A stretch of DNA of 64,000 nucleotides from Misgurnus anguillicaudatus (GCF_027580225.2 NC_073339.2:42897501-42961500), one strand, 5' to 3'; shown: positions 1 to 11,477, counted from the first letter of the stretch. The notes: a model not told the origin generated them from the sequence alone. Translations and numbers: made by a program.

Positions 1-28
1 CTAAAGATATTATTTTTCTATTCCACCT

Positions 29-466
29 TTAACTCTTTCCCCGCCAATTAAGAGAAAACACTTTCCTGCCAAAGATGAGTTTTTCCAGCAATCCGTATTT
101 CTGCTATTATCCACCAGGTGGCGCTCTTACCCAACTTATAAAACCCGAAAGCAACCCCTTCAGGCAAACAGTAACAACTCTGTGTATGTTTTGATCATCG
201 CTTTAAATCTGATCTTCATCAAAAGTCCCTCACAAAATCCAATTATCTCATTTGGTATTTTCGAAGATACCCATATTTGAGAAGTGATAAAAGAGGACTT
301 TTTTGTTTTGTTTTGTTTGAAGCAGAGTTTTTTTTTATTTGATACATTTTATGTTTATATAATTAAAGAAGAAAATTTTCTGGACGGCATTAAACTTTTG
401 TTAAAATCATAAAAAATGCTGGCGCTGGCTGTCACCCTTTTTTAACGCTGGCGGGGAAAGAGTTAA
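29..466 (+). mobile_element. TTAA-flanked MITE, family copy A
   Basis: About 438 bp, bounded by TTAA on both sides with inverted ends CTCTTTCCCCGCC and GGCGGGGAAAGAG. It contains a poly-T tract and internal wording shared with copies at 9348, 21702, 27615 and 61645 (CACCAGGTGGCGCTCTT, AAAAGTCC, CTCACAAAA). It has no coding capacity. TTAA target choice fits piggyBac or Kolobok transposases; the superfamily is inferred from the target only. Confidence 0.8.
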
Positions 467-1270
467 TAGGAGTGTTGTCACTGAAACTGTAATGTTCACA
501 CAATAACCCTAGATTGACTGAACCGACGTCCACTTTAATCAACAGCGGCTAATACAAAAGAGTGGATACACTGCTGGCTGTCTGTTTGGGCCGCTGGACG
601 ATCCAGAAGCATCACATTACTGCATGCAGTGTGAAAAAGAGGCAGATGAATAAGACGGCTAACAGCTCCATTGATCCCACACACCACAGACTTATTACCT
701 CCCTAATTACATCCAACACAGCTTGGCACTGTGGCACAATGGGAGGCATCAGACTCTCTGACTGTCTAAACATCTTCATCAGACTCACGCGAATAATTCT
801 GCACTCTCAACGTTTCATGAACCCACGTAAGTCTAATCTTACATAACATATTGCCTAGTAAAACAATGCCTTTATATTCGATTCATGTCCCAGAGGTAAA
901 GTATAATGTAATCGAAGAACTGGCAGACCTGTGAGACTGATGTATTATCAGAGCTCTGTGATGGGATGAAAAGTTTACACTTTATTTTGCCACTAATGAG
1001 TGAATCTGGTCAAAGCTGTCAGGTCGTATTGGAAAACATAAATTATATATTTTTCTTTCAAAAATAAGACTTTACTAATTGTTAGTATTTTTTATAAAGA
1101 ATAATAAAATTGATGCAAATGTTTCACTAGTCATAACCTCATTTTTGGTTCTTTAGTGATTCTTTAAGTGTCTGGATCTGTAAACTGCCCTAATAGTAAA
1201 CTGTCATAATATTTTATGGTAAGACTTTACAATGAGGTTGTATTTGTTAAATAAGGTATAATGTCTAGGG

Positions 1271-2033
1271 CAGTGTTTCTCAAACTTTTTCAGCCCAAGG
1301 ACCACTTTATATTCCAATTATTTTCTGAGGACCACCTAACAGAATCCCACTTTAACACGCCCTCAAAAAACAACAAAATAGGAAGGATAAGCTAAATTTA
1401 ATTTTAATATGCAACTGTTTCAAGTCAAAAACTAATTTTTTAAACACAAATGCAATGCTATGTTCAGAAATTGCTATATGAATTTTATTTAATTTTAACA
1501 AGTAAATGTGAAATGAGTTACAGCTTAATATGAACAACAAACTGCACATATGAAAAAAACCTGCAATTAAACATAGTATAACAGCCTAGGTCCCACTTAA
1601 TGTCATTCCAAAGAGCCCTTAGTTTAAAACTGAGATGGTGGGTATATGAAGTCTATGGTTGTAACTATGGCAACAATAAAATGCTGAAAAAAATGTTTCC
1701 CTTAATGTCCAAAATCACTGAAATTACAGGGATTTTACACATGAAACAAAAATTAGTACATTACATAACTAATAGATCTGTGGATTTTAACTGCTTTCAG
1801 TTGACGCTTGATCCTTCTTTTGACTCCTCTTTGGTTTAGCCACCGATCCATTTTTACGTTATTAAAACAGAATGGCAAGAACTGATATCACAGTTTTGCA
1901 AGTGCATTAAAAATCTACTTAAATAAGTGATGATTGTATAAACACTTTCCTAGTTTAGGTCATCTTTTGGCGGACCACTGGGGGGGTTTGGCGGACCACT
2001 AGTGGTCCGCGGACCACACTTTGAGAATTACTG
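1271..2033. mobile_element. hAT-type non-autonomous element
   Basis: Inverted ends CAGTGTTTCTCAAACTTTTT and, at the right, GGACCACACTTTGAGAATTACTG. The flanking 8-bp duplication is GTCTAGGG on the left and GTCTAGGC on the right (one mismatch), and the CAG...CTG ends are hAT-like. About 763 bp, internally AT-rich, with no transposase frame. Confidence 0.85.
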
Positions 2034-2394
2034 GTCTAGGCAGCCGGTTGTTATCACATAAATAAGCCCCGACAGTGTGATTAGGACCCAACACGAAGCA
2101 GAAAGCGCTTATACAGCTGTCTGTACATTATCACACTTATTATACTGTTATGTACCTCCTGAGCAAGCTAAGGAACCTTAAATATTGATTTGAAATATCT
2201 TATTTGCTCATTTTTAATGAACACAGGCCTCCCGCGAGGAAAACAGTTTTACTTTCGGTTTTAAGATACAACAAGATGTGCAAATGTCACAAACACACTT
2301 ATAATATTAAACTGTACCTGTCAAAATTATTTGCAGCATCCGAGTTATTCATTTTGATCGGTTGTTATCTGGGAATAACAAACCTTATATAACA

Positions 2395-2600
2395 AACCCT
2401 ATCTTAGTTCATGTTAATTTTAGCATTTACTAATACATTAGACATGAGTTAATGCACCATGAACTAACATTAACAACTGTATTGGCATAACTAACATTAA
2501 CAAAGATAACTAAATGCCGAAAAACGGTATTGCTTATTGTTAGTTCATGTTAGCTAATGCATTTGTTATCTATTTTATTAAAACCAAAATAACTAAACAT
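2395..2600. repeat. generic teleost interspersed repeat (ATTAGTTCATGTTAGC type)
   Basis: Low-complexity-looking repeats of TTAGTTCATGTTA, TAACATTAACA and GCTAATGCATT in both orientations. The same wording occurs at about 13185-13390. No coding content. Confidence 0.6.
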
Positions 2601-2880
2601 ATTTTTTTAATGAAATACTGTGTTTTTCATAAATGTATTATCTATGCGCTTTATTATTTTTTAAATGTATGTGTCCTCATATTTTTTTATCAAAAACGTT
2701 AACCTTCTTCCGTCCTCTCTTTAATTCTTTTCACGAGGAATACCGCAAATGCAGGCAGGGTTATTGGAGACTTGTTTCTGTTCAGGAAAAGATTGCAGCA
2801 AATAACAATTACCAACATGGCCCAACAATCCAATCAGTTCTCGATAAACAAAAAGTACCGCCCTACATTTTCTTTCGCAT

Positions 2881-5260
2881 TCAACCCCCAGGGGTCCAAA
2901 AACGCGGGGACGCGTTTTGACGTGTTTTCTCCTTATCATAGCAGAATCAACTTAAAATACTCCATCATTAATAATCAAACACTTACGTGTTTGACATCAT
3001 TTGAAACTCTGAAGGGTCCTCTTTAATTAGTTCACATTCACAATAACAAGAGATCTTTGTGTTTTTGTCAAATAAAGAAAATAAACAGGGTGCGCATTCA
3101 GACATTTCTGTCTCCGCCAGCTGTCTCTTAAAACACGTTACAAAAATCAGTTGAAACTCCGCGAATACTCGTCACACAAACATAATACACATATCCAAAG
3201 AAAGCCTGAAATGTCTACTTTTAAACAAGCTAATTATAATCAAAAACAAATATTTCCTGTTTATATAATCTGCATTGAAGTAAAGAGAGTACAGTTTTTC
3301 CTGGCTGAGCTCATTATCTCTAATGCGGCCACACCCTCAGGCTGTTGACATGGTAATGAAGAGACAGCAGTTCCAACAATAATAAACAAAGCGTAAAGTT
3401 TTATCAGATTTAAAGACTTTACCGCATGTTTGGATTATAAACTTTATACACACACGTGAGGAATATCTTCATTTATGTCTGGACATTGAGGAAGAGAAGC
3501 GTTTATCTTTAACGTTACCTAAGAAGAGGAACGATGGAAGACGCATTGGAGAAGGATATACTGTAACTTATTCCTGAAGAAACTGTAAGTCATTTGTCTT
3601 CATTTATATTTGCTATCATGTAATATGTTATGGCTTGTGCAGTTCAGCCTACATAAGCAACATTAGCAGACTGCACGCTTCGGATTTAAAAACGTTTGCA
3701 TTGTTTACAAACGAGGGCGCGTGATTTCACGAGTTATTCACTTTCGTATCCTTCATGGCAACTTTGAGTAATGCTGCACTGCTGTATCTTTTAAGTGTGT
3801 GCTGTAATATGATTCCATGTTTACATGCTTATTTATAAACGAGTACGCGCGTGATCACGTAATGGCGGATTTCATTGTTACATGCTGTGTACAGTGTTAG
3901 ACACCGTTATTCACTTTCATATCCTTTATGGCAACTTTGAGTAATGCAGCTGCACTGCTGTATCTTTTAAGTGTGTGCTGTAATATGATTCCATGTTTAC
4001 ATGCTTGTTTACAAACGAGTAAGTTACGCGCGTGATCACGTAATGGCGGATTTCATTGTTACATGCTGTGTACAGTGTTAGACGCAGTTATTCACTTTCG
4101 TATCCTTCATGGCAACTTTGAGTAATACTGCACTGGGGGATCTGCTGTAATATGATATTGTTTACATGCAACGCATTCCATACATTGCGCTTTACACGCG
4201 ACACCATTTTATTATGAGCTCCGCGTTGTTTACACGGAGGCGCGAGCTCGCGCACATCCATTTGCGATGTGTTTTTAAAGTTCATACTCGCTTACAGAAA
4301 CGCGTTTAAAACAGAAGCTAGACGATAAGGGGATGGGCATCTGAAAACAGTCATCTGAAAACAGCTTTTTATATAACTAATCATTGCAGATGTTTATTTG
4401 AGATACTAATTTAGTTTATAATAGTTTATCTGAATGTAGTGCTATCATTTACCCATCAGTTATGTATGTAAGGGTATTTCTGTGGACAATTTGTGCTGAC
4501 AGCTGTTCATAACTCTCTTACAGGTCTGCATCCCTCTCATCAGTACAAAACTATGAAGTGGAAAAACATATTCACACTCTTTGGACATAAAGTTATATGG
4601 TAACATGAGCCACATGAAGTTCACAGCTCTGTTGTTTATCAGTTTCTTATACAAGTTCAGTGTTTTAATAGGGTTTGTTTCCAAATAAATTGAAAATGTC
4701 CTACTGACCTTCATTTCTATTTTGATTATATTGTTAACTTCTTAATAAACCTCAAACAAACATGTCCATTTGTCCTCACATTCTTTACTGTAGTTCCCTC
4801 CTGCCTCATTATTATGCAGCTCATTATGCGAGCCTTTGTTTGCTAGCTGTCAATCAATCCTTCTCGCATACGGCCACTCTAAACAAAAAGTGTCTTACAA
4901 TTTCTAAAATAATATATTGGTTTATGTGAATGAGTAGGCAGGATGATTTTCACATCATTTTAAAGAAAAAACTCTAGACTACTAGATTATGTTTAGGAAA
5001 GTCTTGTTAAACCATGTTTAGTATGGGTTTTGTGAACTTATATCAGTGACTTAAAAATGACGCATAAACCTTTTTCTCTCAAAAATACAAACATGTACAT
5101 ACATGTAGCTCATATAATATTTTAGCCCAGTTTGTGCTGAACACAGTGGTATGAGACAATTGCCATTATTATGTTTTAAAGCAACTGAAAAAAGACCAAA
5201 TGTAAGAGCATGTCAGAACCTCTGAGAGTGTCCCAAAATGGTTGGACCCCAGAGGGTTAA
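2881..5260. mobile_element. piggyBac-like element, degenerate, about 2.4 kb
   Basis: The right end reads GGACCCCAGAGGG followed by TTAA. The left end is TCAA followed by CCCCCAGGGGTCC, an inverted match with one changed base in the TTAA target. No transposase was seen. The interior holds a partial tandem repeat (3733-4190) and an exon-like segment near 3534-3592 ending before a gtaagt donor. Boundaries rest on the 13-bp inverted ends; the interior was not matched to a known family. Confidence 0.5.
3733..4190 (+). repeat. tandem repeat, unit about 173-181 bp, 2.5 copies
   Basis: GTTATTCACTTTC recurs at 3733, 3906 and 4087, followed by the same block (ATGGCAACTTTGAGTAAT, then GTTTACATGC, then CGCGTGATCACGTAATGGCG). 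Copies differ by small indels. It sits inside the 2881-5260 element. Confidence 0.85.
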
Positions 5261-5393
5261 GAAGCCGTTTCCCTTGGATATACGTCACGATATGGAAAAG
5301 AAGTCAATCGCTACTTCCGTTTCATGTTGACTTTAACATCATATTATTTTAAGCATATTTTGCTATATTTTGACATCAAACAGATACTGTAGA

Positions 5394-7912
5394 GGTGGTT
5401 TCCCGGACCGGTTTAGATTAATCCAGGACTAAGCTTTAGTTTTATTAGGACATTTAAGTCATTTTTACAAACAGACTTTACAAAAAACAATACTGGTGTG
5501 GATCTTGAGACAAAACAATGGCACTGATATACGTTAAGACATGACAAGGTGTAAGGTGATTTTAAAATAAGGCAGTTTAAACATACACACAGCAAAATCC
5601 CCGGTGTCAAATACACACCGTGGGTGCACATACAATCCACTCCCAGATGGGCGTGCACAAAGACCGGTGCCAAAATTCAACACTGAAGCAGCGCCGAAGC
5701 CAATGAGACAATGAAGTGATGACCAAGACACCAATGGTGAACACCCGCTGGTCATTCTGCGTCAAATCAACTAAATTTTCCTGGATTTTTTTTTTTGGAG
5801 AAAGTAATACTAAAATTATGAAGAAAGACAAAATGCAATAGATGAATTAAGGAGAAATCCCCAGTATCAAATGAACATTGTTGGGTGTATGACTCCAAAA
5901 ACTGCAATCTTTCACGTTTGCCTCTCTATCATCATCTCTGTTAAAAAAAAACTTGCAGCGTTATTTTCTAAACCGGGATGATAAGTTTAACTTCTAAAGA
6001 GCTGTCAGAACAAAATACAAGCATCCACACGCGTGATTTAGTAGACAAATCTTCTTTCTGACGTGATGTAATCACAGGATGTATCGCATTGAATCTTAAA
6101 GGGGACATATTATGAGATTTTTTTTAAGATGAAAACTAAGTCTAAAATAGGTCTGAGCAAAAGTGTGCCGTTTTGGGTGTGTCATTTAAAATGCAAATGA
6201 GCGGATGAAGTGCAACCACTGATCACAATGATGGTGGTTTGTTGCAATTGAAACTAAATTGTGCTGTGAATTATTTTCTCTCTCTCTTTCTCTCCATTCT
6301 AAATGGTTGTGCTGTGGTTGGATAGTGCAGATAAAGGGGGCGGTATTACCTTATTCTGACATCACAATAAGGGCCAAATTACAATGACCTATTTTTCACA
6401 TGCTTGCAGAAAATGGTTTACCAAAACTAAGTTACTGGGTTGATCTTTTTAAAATTTTCTAGGTTTATAGAAGCACTGGGGACACAATTATAGCACTTAA
6501 ACATGGAAAAAGTCTGAATTTCATAATATGTCCCCTTTAAGTTTGTGTTTGTTATGGGTTCATTTGAAGTCACCATTATTGTGATTAACGTTTCCTTTAG
6601 TTAGGCATTCTTCCTTTAACCTTCACTAAACTAATTTTCCTCTTTTAGCAATTATAACATTGTTTTATTAAGACTGTTTGTTCATTGCTTGATGTAGAGG
6701 GAAAACTTTTCATAGCATCTGAGATTGGTTAATTATTTTATTCTTTACCAATCATTAAAACATTTGAGCATAAATAAATGATAAAGACAACAATGCAAAT
6801 ACAAACATGCTCTATGAAAGACACTGTTCTGTAAGACTGCTGTAATGCTTTAGTTTGTTTGTTGTTTTTTTTTTGCTTAAGAGAGACATCATAACTTCTG
6901 ATACAAATCTCAACAAGGGTGACAGTAAATGGTAAGAAATTTGCACAATTTTGTCATGTCACAATGCATGATGGGAGTTATGAATGAGTTTTATACAGTC
7001 CTGGTACCCAGCATGCATTGTGGCATGAAGCTTTGTTGTTGATTGTCACCATGATTGTGTTTTATAGGCTGATTGTTGATGTCTCAGTGTGTCTGACTGA
7101 AAGCACAGATTAGATTTCGGTGAAAAATTTTACTCTTGAGGCTATATGGATTTCGTGGGGTGGACCAAATATAAAATTATACACTTATATACAGTGATTA
7201 TTTTTTTGTATGAGAACATTGAATCACAACACGTCTGTTTTCATCATAATTTACATAGTAACAGTTCTAGATTTCATTTCTCTCATCTTCCTGTGTAACA
7301 GTTCTAGACTTCATTTCTCTCATCTTTCTCTGCTCTAACAGAAGAGTTTAATTAACACACTGCCAAAATGAGCAGAAAAAAACTAACAATATACTTTAAG
7401 ACCCAAGTACCCAACTAAGGGAAACACTAATCGGAGCAATGGTGACTAACTTTATTAACCAGATTTACAGCAGTTGTATCGAAGTTAAACTTATCATCCA
7501 TGTAACTCTGCAAGCAAGTTGTAATTTTGGTTTTCAAACAGAGATGATGATAGTGTTTATTTAACTGTGGGGATTTCATCTATTACATTTAAATATTTTG
7601 TCTTTCTGCATTATTTTAGTATTACTTTATCCAGAAAAAGAGTCATCAAAATAAAACATTAAAGACAGGGAAAATTGATTGAAGTTGATTTGACACAGAA
7701 TGACCAGCAGGCGCCCACCACCAATGTCCCAATCATCACCTCATCATCTCATCAACTCCAACACTGCCTCAGTGTTAAATTTTAACACCAGTCTTTATAC
7801 ACACCCATCTGGGCGTGGATTATATATACACCCACAGTGTGTATTTAACACCGGGGATTTTGCTGTACATTTTAGTCTGAGACTAGGAAAAGCCCTGTCT
7901 GTGAAATGCCCC
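5394..7912. mobile_element. large non-autonomous DNA element with long inverted terminal regions
   Basis: The left 600 bp and right 430 bp are inverted copies of each other. Examples are ATCCCCGGTGTCAAATACAC near 5597 against GTGTATTTAACACCGGGGAT near 7840, and CCCAGATGGGCGTG near 5641 against CACCCATCTGGGCGTGG near 7803. Further in, ATGATAAGTTTAACTTC near 5979 matches the inverse near 7483. The ends are GGTGGTTTCCCGGACC and, inverted, GGGGCATTTCACAGAC. A younger MITE is inserted at 6096-6540. Similar short open frames seen in the two arms are shadows of the repeat. No transposase. Confidence 0.75.
6096..6540 (+). mobile_element. TTAAAGGGGACATATTATGA-ended MITE
   Basis: A perfect 20-bp inverted end (TTAAAGGGGACATATTATGA) at both sides, 445 bp overall. 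The interior holds a TC-rich tract and GACATCACAATAAGGGCC. A diverged copy lies at 17311-17817, and a related one at 25507-25974. Confidence 0.85.
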
Positions 7913-8355
7913 ATGCAGTGTTAATTAAGTGATGACTAAAGTTGAAGCAATGTAACATTTCCATCAAAGTTGCCATAATTATATAAACGGTAAAATATTT
8001 TATATTTTTATAATTCATGTAATTTTTTTATGATTTTCATTATTACATTAGCAATTCTATAACCGTTTACAAAGAATTTATATGTTTTTCTTTCTTTTAT
8101 TATATGGCTAACTGGATGTCCTGGGTTGCGTGTTTTACACTACTTTTACGCATTTGGTAGTCATTTTACGAGTACATTTTTAATCAGTATCTGTGATTGA
8201 ACCCACGACCTTATGTGCTGCTAACACAGAGAAGCATGTGTGTGTTTAATGGTTAATTAAAAAATAAATGGTCCATGCGAGATTATTTTCACTATTGTAT
8301 AACATTTACATAGATTCACAAGCAAACTTAATAGCATTGTGTGAAATATACTTAC

Positions 8356-8555
8356 TGCACTCTCTGGGGTCTCTGTTGCTTTTGATCAAGACTTTCTGGG
8401 TGTTGGTGCGGAAAAGCCTGGTCCAGTTCACCGTGTTGTAGAAACACAACTGACTGTTGTTGGTGATGTAAACGTTACCAGCGCTGATTTCTTTCAAAGA
8501 CTGAAACTGCAACGAAGAGATCCAGCGCTGTTTCAGGATCAGTAGAGAAATACCA
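8356..8555 (-). CDS. erbb4: erbb4 exon 12 (domain III, last exon in window)
   Basis: A 200-bp exon (T, 66 codons, A) encoding most of the rest of domain III. Visible pieces are [40 protein letters not shown] and [21 protein letters not shown] and NWT are N-glycosylation sequons. The acceptor is tttttcag and the donor gtaagtat. The C-terminal piece (KSNRDPREC) diverges from the usual wording before the domain IV Cys-rich region, which would be in exon 13 outside this window. The outermost hAT insertion of intron 11 begins less than 90 bp upstream of the acceptor. Confidence 0.95.
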
Positions 8556-8738
8556 CTGAAAAAATAAAAGTGTCATATAGTCATTAAAGAGTTTAGATAT
8601 TTTCAATGTGCACAAATTGTTTATTAGGTGATGGTTTTACCAGAGATGCACCAATTTATCGACCAATAATCAGTATTGGTCGAAAAAGCATTTTTCACAC
8701 TATCGGCTAATAGTTTAAAAACAGACGAAAGTCATGGC

Positions 8739-9240
8739 CAGTGTTGGGGAAAGTTACTTTTAAAAGTAATGCCTACAATATTAAGTTACTCCCAAAAAGT
8801 AACTAATTGCGTTACTTAGTTACTTTTCATAGAAAGTAATACTTACGTTACTTTTAAGTTACTTTTCCATAACTTTTTCTTACTTAGCTGAGGTTTGATC
8901 TCTTTCAGGCCTTTCAGGTGTTTTTTATGACTGAGAAGTTCTGCATTCAGAAATTGCATATTTCCATCGCAAAAATATCAAGCTCTGGCCTGCCATCTTC
9001 GTTTGTGACTCAAAGTGTTCCCGGTCAGGCGCGCAAAGAGTGCGTAATTCTACATGACTACATTATTTTGTTTTAAATCTAATTAATAAACTGAAAAGTA
9101 ACTTGCATTACTTTTTTTAAAAAGTAACTCAAATATTAATGTGTACATTTATAAGGTAATGCGTTACTTTACTCGTTACTTCAGAAAAGTAATATTATTA
9201 CGTAATGCATGTTACTTGTTATGCGTTACCCCCAATACTG
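8739..9240. mobile_element. hAT MITE (CAGTGTTGGGG ends), nested
   Basis: The ends are CAGTGTTGGGG and CCCCAATACTG. The perfect 8-bp duplication GTCATGGC occurs at 8731-8738 and 9241-9248. The interior is rich in AGTTACTTTT and AAAAGTAACT repeats, a hallmark of a widespread fish MITE. Confidence 0.9.
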
Positions 9241-9347
9241 GTCATGGCCGATATATCCTGTCAATCAAAAGAGAACAGGAAAATTCAATGAATTTGAGTT
9301 CTGAGTATAAAAAATTTAAAGAAACATCACTAGTTTAATATTCAATA

Positions 9348-9846
9348 TTAACTCTTTCACCGCCATTGACGAGATATCTCGTCAATTAAGAGAAAACGCT
9401 TCCCCGCCAATGACGAGATTTTCCGTCTTTCCGTAATACCACTATTATCCACCAGGGGCCGCAACTTTTTAAACCCGGAAGTATTGCCCTATGGCAAGCT
9501 GTTGCATGTCCGTGTCTGTTTTAAAGATCGCTCTGAATGGGATCTCTATGAAAAGTCCGTCACAAAATGGAATTATCTCTGCTTTTTGCTCAAAATGTGG
9601 TGTTTTTGCAGAAACCTACCCCTATTCAAAAGCTGATTACAAAAGAACTACTGAAGGTAGGATGAAACGTTTTTTTTTTTTTTTTTTTTTGAAAGCAGAG
9701 GGTCTGTTCTTTCATTTGGTATATTGTATGTTTATATATTTAAAGAAGAACATTTTCTGGAAGGCATTAAACTTTGGTGAAAATCATGAAAAACGCTGGC
9801 GCTGGCTGGCAACTTTTTTTAAAAACACTGGCGGTGGAAGAGTTAA
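9348..9846 (+). mobile_element. TTAA-flanked MITE, family copy B, nested
   Basis: TTAA CTCTTTCACCGCC at the left and GGCGGTGGAAGAG TTAA at the right. It is the most complete copy of the family, about 499 bp, with the sub-terminal inverted pair GACGAGATATCTCGTC. A 125-residue open frame across its middle is not a gene. Confidence 0.85.
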
Positions 9847-10194
9847 TGGGCATTATATTAATGAATAACATTCAGAAAATGTTATCTTCAGAATATAGTT
9901 AATGAAAATTAATATAACCACCAAACTATCGCTATCAACATTGGTATCAGCCGATATCAGTCTGAATAATCACTATTGGCATGGTGGGAAAAATATATCG
10001 GTGCATCTCTAGTTTTTACAATGTTTGATTTCAAAGATTTTTTATTCACATTTACCTTGAAACCTTTAGACATTTTTCAATGAAATTAAACATGAAATAC
10101 TAATGACAAAAATGAGATATGTGAATCTAAGTAGACATAAGTAGCAAGGGTATATTTGTAGCAAGAGCCAAAAATACATTGTATGAGTCAAATA

Positions 10195-10330
10195 CTTAGA
10201 TTTTCAAATACTTAGTCAATATTTAGATTTTTTGCAACTTCAGATCCCAGATTTAAAATAGTTGTATCTTGGCCAGATATTGTCCTATCATAACAAAAAG
10301 ACCCTTATGACAGGTTTTATCATACGTTAA
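10195..10330 (-). repeat. teleost interspersed repeat (ACAACTATTTgAAAATCTGG type), fragment
   Basis: Reads on the minus strand as a block ending in a tract of AAATCTGGGATCTGAAGTTG and AAAAAATC. Matching opening wording (GACCACAAAACCAGTCATAAG) occurs at about 13475 and 51900. Confidence 0.55.
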
Positions 10331-10357
10331 AACCTTCACATACAAAAACAGTTTTAC

Positions 10358-10448
10358 CTGTAAAGAGTTCTTCCTCCGATAGTGACTAGGTTAGAAAAGA
10401 CACCAAGGTCGGTCATGTTCTCTGGCCAAGACTGGATATTCAAGTAAC
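10358..10448 (-). CDS. erbb4: erbb4 exon 11 (domain III)
   Basis: A 91-bp exon (GT, 29 codons, AG) continuing the domain III beta-helix. It encodes [20 protein letters not shown] and [12 protein letters not shown] is an N-glycosylation sequon, and QSWPxNMTD and NLVTIGGR are family landmarks. The acceptor is tttttcaaag and the donor is gtaaaac, a weak donor. It faces a 1.8-kb intron 11 that is mostly nested transposons. Confidence 0.94.
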
Positions 10449-11054
10449 CTTTGAAAAATATTAACAATCAGGAATAATAAATGTACTATTTTTCACTTAA
10501 TGCCTTTCCATGGCAGTGAACATTGTGAAATTACAACTACCGTCCATCAACATCTGTGCACGTGACTGTGAAACCTATAATGTAAGTTTGTAAGTACTGA
10601 TTGCAATACATAAAGTATATGAAGAAATGCAGTATCCAATAAAAACAGTTTCAATACCATTAGGTAGGATTTTCTTGGTTGCACACGTTCTTATGATCGA
10701 TGTTTTAGCGTATCGGAATCAGAAGTAATGTGCGTATAAATGCTGGGCTTGTGCTCGCGACAAAAGTCGTGGTTCTTTCTCATTGCATAGATTTTAATCG
10801 TTTCGCCCCATTAACTACAATATCTGCTTCATTCTCTCTAACGTAATAGAAGCTTTCTAACATGACCAAGCACTCAATCTTTTCTAACTTATTAGACAAG
10901 AAAAAATACAGAAAGAAAACCATAAGGCATATATAAGGATTCATGAATGATAATGGCATAGGAAACAAACTGAATGCTTGACATCAGGTGTAAATGAACA
11001 TTTTTACATTTGCATGTGGCTATACAGTTATATAGTAAAATGCCTGCCTCTCAC

Positions 11055-11128
11055 CCGTTATCTCTCTGACTGTGCGAAACACATTTAGTCGTTCAGGATC
11101 CAGTGCGCCAATGCCATGATACATGTCT
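11055..11128 (-). CDS. erbb4: erbb4 exon 10 (domain III)
   Basis: A 74-bp exon (one base, 24 codons, one base). With flanking bases it encodes [20 protein letters not shown] followed by VREIT. The [12 protein letters not shown] signature lies in the first turns of the domain III beta-helix, which together with domain I clamps ligand. The first half is more diverged than the second. The acceptor is gaaataacag and the donor gtgagaggca. Introns on either side are only 222 and 606 bp. Confidence 0.94.
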
Positions 11129-11350
11129 CTGTTATTTCACACATGACAAAAGAGTTAATGCAATAAGTGTTGTGCATTCATACATCATTCAAAACATTAT
11201 AGACCGTGTCTGTTTATCAAAACCTTACGACCTGCCGGCTCTCCAAGCGGAATTGATAAGCACATAATGTATAAAGCGGTTCAAAAAGAAACTAAAAAGT
11301 CATTTGGGATGTTGATGTTGTCAGCCTGAAAGATTTTAAGCATTTCTCAC

Positions 11351-11477
11351 CCTTTGATGCCTGTGATGAGGAAGATGAGGTTACCGTTGATCTTGGTGCA
11401 ATTGACAAACTTTTCAATGTTGCTGGAATCTACAGTTTGAGCTGTTTGAAGACTCCCAGTGCCTATCCCATCACACA
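11351..11477 (-). CDS. erbb4: erbb4 exon 9 (domain II to III junction)
   Basis: A 127-bp exon (TG, 41 codons, GG). It encodes the last Cys of domain II and the start of ligand-binding domain [23 protein letters not shown], then [23 protein letters not shown] is an N-glycosylation sequon that is widely conserved in ERBB receptors. The acceptor is gtttgtgttcag and the donor gtgagaaatg. The first codon across the junction reads Met, where other ERBB4 proteins usually have Ala; this follows from the A of exon 8 plus TG here and looks like a lineage substitution. Confidence 0.95.

Larger units (their letters stand above)
1..8355 (-). other. erbb4 intron 12 (partial), no coding exon seen
   Basis: Intronic in the gene sense. 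No domain IV Cys-rich exon was recognised on the minus strand, so the intron is at least 8.3 kb. It holds several DNA-transposon relics listed separately (29-466, 1271-2033, 2881-5260, 5394-7912), a generic teleost ATTAGTTCATGTTAG-type repeat near 2395-2600, and AT-rich single-copy stretches in which nothing else stands out. Confidence 0.7.
8641..10011. mobile_element. hAT element (AGAGATGCACC ends) carrying two nested insertions
   Basis: The ends are CAGAGATGCACC and GGTGCATCTCTA, inverted. The flanking 8-bp duplication is GGTTTTAC on the left (8633-8640) and GTTTTTAC on the right (10012-10019). Inside it are a second hAT element (8739-9240) and a TTAA MITE (9348-9846), leaving about 370 bp of its own sequence. 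It fills most of erbb4 intron 11. Confidence 0.88.

Noticed and set aside
5413..7924. Similar short open frames at 5534-5755 (minus) and 7700-7924 (plus) as a gene pair
   Set aside because: They are the two inverted arms of one transposon translated, and neither frame is conserved between arms.
1..8340. erbb4 exon 13 (domain IV)
   Set aside because: No minus-strand Cys-rich block with matching phase was found; the exon is taken to be outside the window.
9491..9868. 125-residue plus-strand open frame
   Set aside because: It lies across TTAA MITE copy B, includes a poly-Phe run from the poly-T tract, and the same region in the other four copies is not open.
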